Below are positions 6,346 through 9,346 of a DNA stretch of 9,346 nt, in pieces (position 1 is the stretch's first letter; each line of letters begins with the position of its first letter). The position numbers and the translations under genes are program-made. Source of the DNA: an uncultured Bacillus sp. (GTDB lineage: Bacteria > Bacillota > Bacilli > Bacillales > DSM-1321); the NCBI GenBank assembly GCA_934215995.1, contig CAKQBC010000069.1, positions 1 to 9,346 on the forward strand. The letters are read 5' to 3'. Under the pieces are notes generated by a model, which did no database searches, was not told where the DNA came from, and saw only the letters and a program-made list of their open reading frames with translations.

Positions 6346-7530
6346 TTAAATAACCAGGCCGACAATAATCGCCGTCAAGACACTTACGAGTGTAGCTCCG
6401 CACAATAATTTCAAACCAAAGCGGGCAACTACATTCCCTTGTTTTTCGCTCAGCCCTTTAACCGCTCCGGAAATGATACCGATAGATGAGAAGTTTGCAA
6501 AGGAAACAAGGAATACAGAAATGATTCCAAGTGTATGGGCGCTCATCGTTCCTGCTACGTCACCAAGGCTTACCATAGCAACGAACTCATTCGTAACCAA
6601 TTTTGTCGCCATGATTCCGCCGGCAGCAACAGCATCTGCCCAAGGTATACCCATTAGGAATGCAACCGGAGCAAAGATGTAGCCCAAGATCTCCTGGAAG
6701 GAGATTCCGATCGCCATATCAAACAACAGGTTGATGAAGTCCATCAGCGCAACAAAACCAATCAACATGGCACCTACAATGACTGCCACTTTAAATCCGT
6801 CCATGATATACTCTCCGATCATCTGGAAGAACGATTGCTTATCCGCTTCATCCTCGATCGTCAAAAGATCTTCACTTTCGTCCACTTTATACGGATTAAT
6901 GATGGAAACAATGATGAACCCGCCAAACAAGTTCAGTACAATCGCCGTCACGACATATTTAGGTTCGATCATCGTCATATAAGATCCGACAATCGCCATG
7001 GATACAGTTGACATCGCGGATGCACATAATGTGTACATACGCTGCGGAGCCAATTTATCCAATTGTTTCTTAACAGTGATGAAAACCTCGGACTGGCCGA
7101 CCATAGCAGAAGCTACAGCGTTATAAGATTCCAATTTACCCATGCCATTCACTTTGCTTAACAGCAATCCGATCCATTTCATGAAGAAAGGAAGGATCTT
7201 AAAGTGCTGCAGGATACCGATCAACACGGAAATAAATACAATCGGCAACAATACAGTGATGAAGAATGGAGACTCCCCTTCATTCGCCAATCCGCCGAAG
7301 ACAAAGGAGATACCCGAGTTTGCGACTTCCAACAATTTGTCGAACACACCTGCTATCCCTTTGATCAGGATGTATCCGAATTTCGTATTCAGCAATAATG
7401 CCGCCAACACGTATTGGATCACCAGCATGAGTGCGATGTTTTTATATTTGATTTCTTTCTTGTTCTTGGACATTAAAAATGCAATACCGAACACAAGCAG
7501 CAATCCACAGAAAGATATTAGATATTTCAT
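6346..7530 (-). CDS. nupC: Concentrative nucleoside transporter (NupC/CNT family)
   Basis: The protein has 394 residues, the normal Firmicutes NupC length, with an N-terminal helix, a lysine-rich cytosolic link (SKNKKEIKYK, 21-30), and eight or so further hydrophobic segments. Family signatures are KVNGMGKLESYNAVASA, GQSEVF (145-150), CASAMSTVSMAIVGSYM (169-185), LNLFGGFIIVSIINPY, MATKLVTNEFVAM (307-319) and SFANFSSIGI (343-352). These form the nucleoside- and sodium/proton-binding repeats of CNT transporters. It imports nucleosides by ion symport to feed DeoC and related enzymes. The similarity pattern follows B. subtilis NupC (pyrimidine nucleosides) more closely than YutK, but specificity cannot be read from sequence. 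The start is ATG 7530 with AAGGAGGAG five to six bases upstream. Regulation is expected from DeoR-like boxes and a cre within the 422-base upstream region. Confidence 0.95.
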   Translation of the reverse strand: MKYLISFCGLLLVFGIAFLMSKNKKEIKYKNIALMLVIQYVLAALLLNTKFGYILIKGIAGVFDKLLEVANSGISFVFGGLANEGESPFFITVLLPIVFISVLIGILQHFKILPFFMKWIGLLLSKVNGMGKLESYNAVASAMVGQSEVFITVKKQLDKLAPQRMYTLCASAMSTVSMAIVGSYMTMIEPKYVVTAIVLNLFGGFIIVSIINPYKVDESEDLLTIEDEADKQSFFQMIGEYIMDGFKVAVIVGAMLIGFVALMDFINLLFDMAIGISFQEILGYIFAPVAFLMGIPWADAVAAGGIMATKLVTNEFVAMVSLGDVAGTMSAHTLGIISVFLVSFANFSSIGIISGAVKGLSEKQGNVVARFGLKLLCGATLVSVLTAIIVGLVI

Positions 7531-7673
7531 AAGCTCCTCCTTAATATATTCCTTACTTTAGGTTATCCTATAACGGATTCCATACGCCATTATTTATGGT
7601 TAAGTCCCTGTCCCTATACTGAAACGCGTACTATGGCAGTCGTACTGAGAGCAGAAGCAAAGTGCCCGATTCT

Positions 7674-7687
7674 AAACTTTTGTAAAG
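7674..7687. promoter_or_regulatory. Single DeoR-type box in the nupC leader
   Basis: AAACTTTTGTAAAG (7674-7687) closely matches GAACTTTTGTAAAA in the pdp operator copy at 5640-5652. It lies well downstream of the predicted nupC promoter, so it could act as an auxiliary or roadblock site, or mark a second promoter that I cannot define. Confidence 0.35.
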
Positions 7688-7760
7688 ACGGCACATTGCA
7701 AACCGGAAATATTCGTGCATGATTGCTTCATTGCTATAACCGGCTCATCTCTCATATTTT

Positions 7761-7774
7761 TGAGAGCGCTATCA
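7761..7774. promoter_or_regulatory. Catabolite-responsive element (cre) for CcpA
   Basis: TGAGAGCGCTATCA fits the cre consensus TGWNANCGNTNWCA at every fixed position and is almost palindromic. It lies about 18-31 bases downstream of the predicted nupC transcription start, a position where CcpA typically blocks elongation or initiation. It implies glucose repression of nucleoside uptake, as known for the B. subtilis dra-nupC-pdp operon. Confidence 0.85.
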
Positions 7775-7798
7775 AACACGCCACTTTTAATACTTTTA

Positions 7799-7827
7799 CT
7801 AATAAAGATTACTTTTTACCACCTCAA
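7799..7827 (-). promoter_or_regulatory. Candidate nupC promoter
   Basis: On the - strand TTGAGG (7827-7822), a 17-base spacer, and TATTAG (7804-7799) give a moderate sigma-A match with a start near 7792. The choice is supported by the operator-like repeats lying at and upstream of it and by the cre just downstream. Alternative -35 boxes within the TTTTACAAAA repeats exist but lack a good -10. Confidence 0.4.
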
Positions 7828-7877
7828 TGCAACACCCTGATTACATTTTGTAAAACGCAAGATAAAATTTTGTAAAA
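7807..7877. promoter_or_regulatory. DeoR-type operator repeats upstream of nupC
   Basis: TTTTGTAAAA occurs twice, at 7846-7855 and 7868-7877, with a 22-bp period. The first is part of the dyad TTACATTTTGTAA (7841-7853). A related half, GATTACTTTTTACC (7807-7820), repeats GATTACATTTTG (7839-7850) and falls between the candidate -35 and -10. The boxes resemble those before the pdp remnant, which suggests that one regulator, the adjacent DeoR, controls both promoters. Confidence 0.55.
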
Positions 7878-7912
7878 TATAATTTTTATTCTTTGTCGCA
7901 TTCTATAAACAC

Positions 7913-7954
7913 AAAAAAGCACGGCCGCTCCCTTAGGAAATGCCGTGCTCTTTT
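7913..7954 (-). terminator. Terminator of deoR
   Basis: AGCACGGC (7918-7925) and GCCGTGCT (7942-7949) form a perfect 8-bp stem with a 16-base loop, followed on the - strand by TTTTTT. It begins directly after the deoR stop at 7953-7955, so nupC must use its own promoter downstream. Confidence 0.9.
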
Positions 7955-8906
7955 ATTTATTGGCTTCTTCTTTATTCAGAAGGATTTTAGCTGTATACGT
8001 ATCCGTAATCAACACATTGCATAGCTTCGCTTTAATTGCGCCCCATATGCCATCTACCTTTTTCAAACCGCCGGCAACCAGGATGGATTGTTCCTTGTTT
8101 TTCAGATCCTCCAGCCCGATGCCTATCGTTCTTGCATCCAGCTCCTCATTGCAGATTCGGCCATCCTTATCAAAGAAACGTGAGGCTATGTCTCCTACCG
8201 CATGTTCCGATATAACCTTTTCATCTTCTTCAGTAAAGTACCCCAGTTGAAAAAGAAGTGAATCCGTGCGGGGGACCCCGACGGTATAGACAGCAATATT
8301 TGCTTCTTTCCCGATTGTCAGCAATCTGCGTATGTGCCGATCCGCTTCGATGGCCTGCTTGACGACAACATGGTCCACAATTGCCGGTATAGGCAACTGA
8401 TACAGTGTGGCATCGAATGCTTTCTCGAATAAATGCAACGTTTCTGAAGCAAATGTTTTCTTTTGTGAATGGCTGACGCCGCCCTTTAACTGGACGATTT
8501 TCACGCCCCGGACTGATTTATGCTCCAGATGCGCTGCCACTTGGTACATCGTTGTACCCCATGTAACGCCAATTACATCATCGTCCTTCACAATGCTGCT
8601 TATATAGTCGGCGGCATTCTTGCCGATCACTTGCTTGACGATATTATCTTCATACATCGGCACAGAAGCGACGATCGCTTTCTTCAAGCCAAGCTTCTCT
8701 TCCAGCTCAGTTCCCAGCATACGGCAGTTTTCAGAGGGATCGGTTATCTTGATCTCGACAATCCCTTCCTCTTTTGCCTGCTGCAGAAGCCTTGAAACCG
8801 TCGGCCTTGATACGCCTAATTTCTTGGCAACTTCTATTTGGCTGAAATCCATTTGGTAATAAAGTTTGGCAGCTTCAACCATCTTTTTGTTTTTTTCGTA
8901 ATCCAT
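7953..8906 (-). CDS. deoR: Deoxyribonucleoside regulator, SorC/DeoR type
   Basis: This 317-residue cytosolic repressor has an N-terminal helix-turn-helix at about 20-43 (FSQIEVAKKLGVSRPTVSRL) and a SorC-type sugar-phosphate-binding domain (about 60-312). VGVTWGTTMYQVA-like sequence, VQLKGGVSHS, FTVGV..-like sequence, LGYFTEEDE, AVGDIASRFFD, DARTIGIGLEDL and ILVAGG are family signatures. Lys141 in QLKGG is the lysine that in B. subtilis DeoR binds deoxyribose-5-phosphate as a Schiff base, and it falls at the same residue number, so inducer sensing should be intact. The start is ATG 8906 with a modest AAAGGG upstream. It is followed by its own terminator and lies ahead of nupC. The AT-rich stretch at 8930-8965 probably holds its promoter (TATAAA-like), but no clear -35 is seen. 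It probably controls the boxes before nupC and the pdp remnant. Confidence 0.95.
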   Translation of the reverse strand: MDYEKNKKMVEAAKLYYQMDFSQIEVAKKLGVSRPTVSRLLQQAKEEGIVEIKITDPSENCRMLGTELEEKLGLKKAIVASVPMYEDNIVKQVIGKNAADYISSIVKDDDVIGVTWGTTMYQVAAHLEHKSVRGVKIVQLKGGVSHSQKKTFASETLHLFEKAFDATLYQLPIPAIVDHVVVKQAIEADRHIRRLLTIGKEANIAVYTVGVPRTDSLLFQLGYFTEEDEKVISEHAVGDIASRFFDKDGRICNEELDARTIGIGLEDLKNKEQSILVAGGLKKVDGIWGAIKAKLCNVLITDTYTAKILLNKEEANK

Positions 8907-9072
8907 TTATTTTCAGCCCTTTAGCTACACTTTTACATTTATTTATATTGTTGCATATATATAATTCGACGCGCAAGGATAAAAAAGGATTTCCGAAGGG
9001 AGAGGCTAATGATTGAACTGCCAGTAACATCGAGAATTCATTCCCTCATCCATACACCTATGGTGTTAAAAC

Positions 9073-9104
9073 AAAAAACGAAGTGCACAAACACTTCGTT
9101 TTTT
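9073..9104. terminator. Bidirectional terminator after glmS
   Basis: AAAAAACGAAGTG (9073-9085) is perfectly complementary to CACTTCGTTTTTT (9092-9104), a 13-bp stem with a 6-base loop and T6 on both strands. It lies about 45 bases after the glmS stop and isolates glmS from deoR. Confidence 0.92.
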
Positions 9105-9149
9105 AGCAAAGCAGCGGCCAGGCTTTGCCGGCTCACATGCCTTATAAGG

Positions 9150-9346
<197 letters not shown>

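Larger units (their letters stand above)
7531..7798 (-). other. Long nupC leader region
   Basis: If the promoter at 7799-7827 is right, nupC has a leader of about 260 bases without an evident ORF. It holds the cre site, a hairpin overlapping it (CTCTCA 7749-7754 with TGAGAG 7761-7766), a third TTTTGTAAAG box at 7678-7687 with the same flank (AAC) as the pdp operator, CAGTCGTACTG (7637-7647), and GTTAT/ATAAC (7562-7574) near the ribosome binding site. No known riboswitch is recognisable to me. Confidence 0.4.

Noticed and set aside
7621..7634. TGAAACGCGTACTA as a second cre
   Set aside because: The central CG does not line up with the fixed positions of the consensus, unlike the perfect site at 7761-7774. 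The resemblance is superficial.

Overview
The window looks like chromosomal DNA of a Bacillaceae (Bacillus-like) bacterium. Base composition is moderately low in GC, Shine-Dalgarno sequences are strong (GGAGG type), TTG and GTG starts occur, hairpin-plus-T-run terminators are abundant, and there is a consensus catabolite-responsive element. The proteins read like B. subtilis DeoR, NupC, DeoC and Pdp. No tRNA, rRNA, CRISPR array, transposase or phage gene is visible.

Layout. (1) Positions 3-1370 (+): a VanZ-family membrane protein with a long extracytoplasmic tail, open at the left edge and ended by a clear terminator (1467-1497). (2) 1620-2210 (-): a small unidentified polytopic membrane protein. 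(3) 2442-3848 (+): a glucose/sorbosone dehydrogenase-type beta-propeller without a signal peptide, divergent from gene 2. (4) 3849-4202: a convergent, hairpin-rich spacer with one long structured bidirectional terminator and a possible 26-codon ORF. (5) 4203-8906 (-): a deoxynucleoside catabolism cluster read right to left: deoR, nupC, an AmiS/UreI-type membrane channel, a pdp remnant, and deoC. (6) 9150-9346 (-): the C-terminal end of glmS, with a strong terminator separating it from deoR.

How the cluster should work. NupC imports nucleosides, Pdp would normally phosphorolyse pyrimidine (deoxy)nucleosides, and DeoC cleaves deoxyribose-5-phosphate to acetaldehyde and glyceraldehyde-3-phosphate. 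DeoR, carrying the inducer-binding Lys141, represses until deoxyribose-5-phosphate binds. Two regulatory regions carry similar TTTTGTAAAA-type boxes spaced 22-23 bp apart: one upstream of nupC, which also has a perfect CcpA cre, and one directly upstream of the pdp remnant, overlapping a well-formed sigma-A promoter.

The most notable observation is that pdp has lost about 278 N-terminal residues, while the promoter and operator in front of it look intact. That promoter can now only serve deoC. The channel gene inside the cluster, the dense and partly mutually exclusive hairpins ahead of deoC, and the structured convergent spacer also deserve a second look. I see no convincing wholly new biological system; most of the window is a rearranged and partly decayed version of a known regulon.
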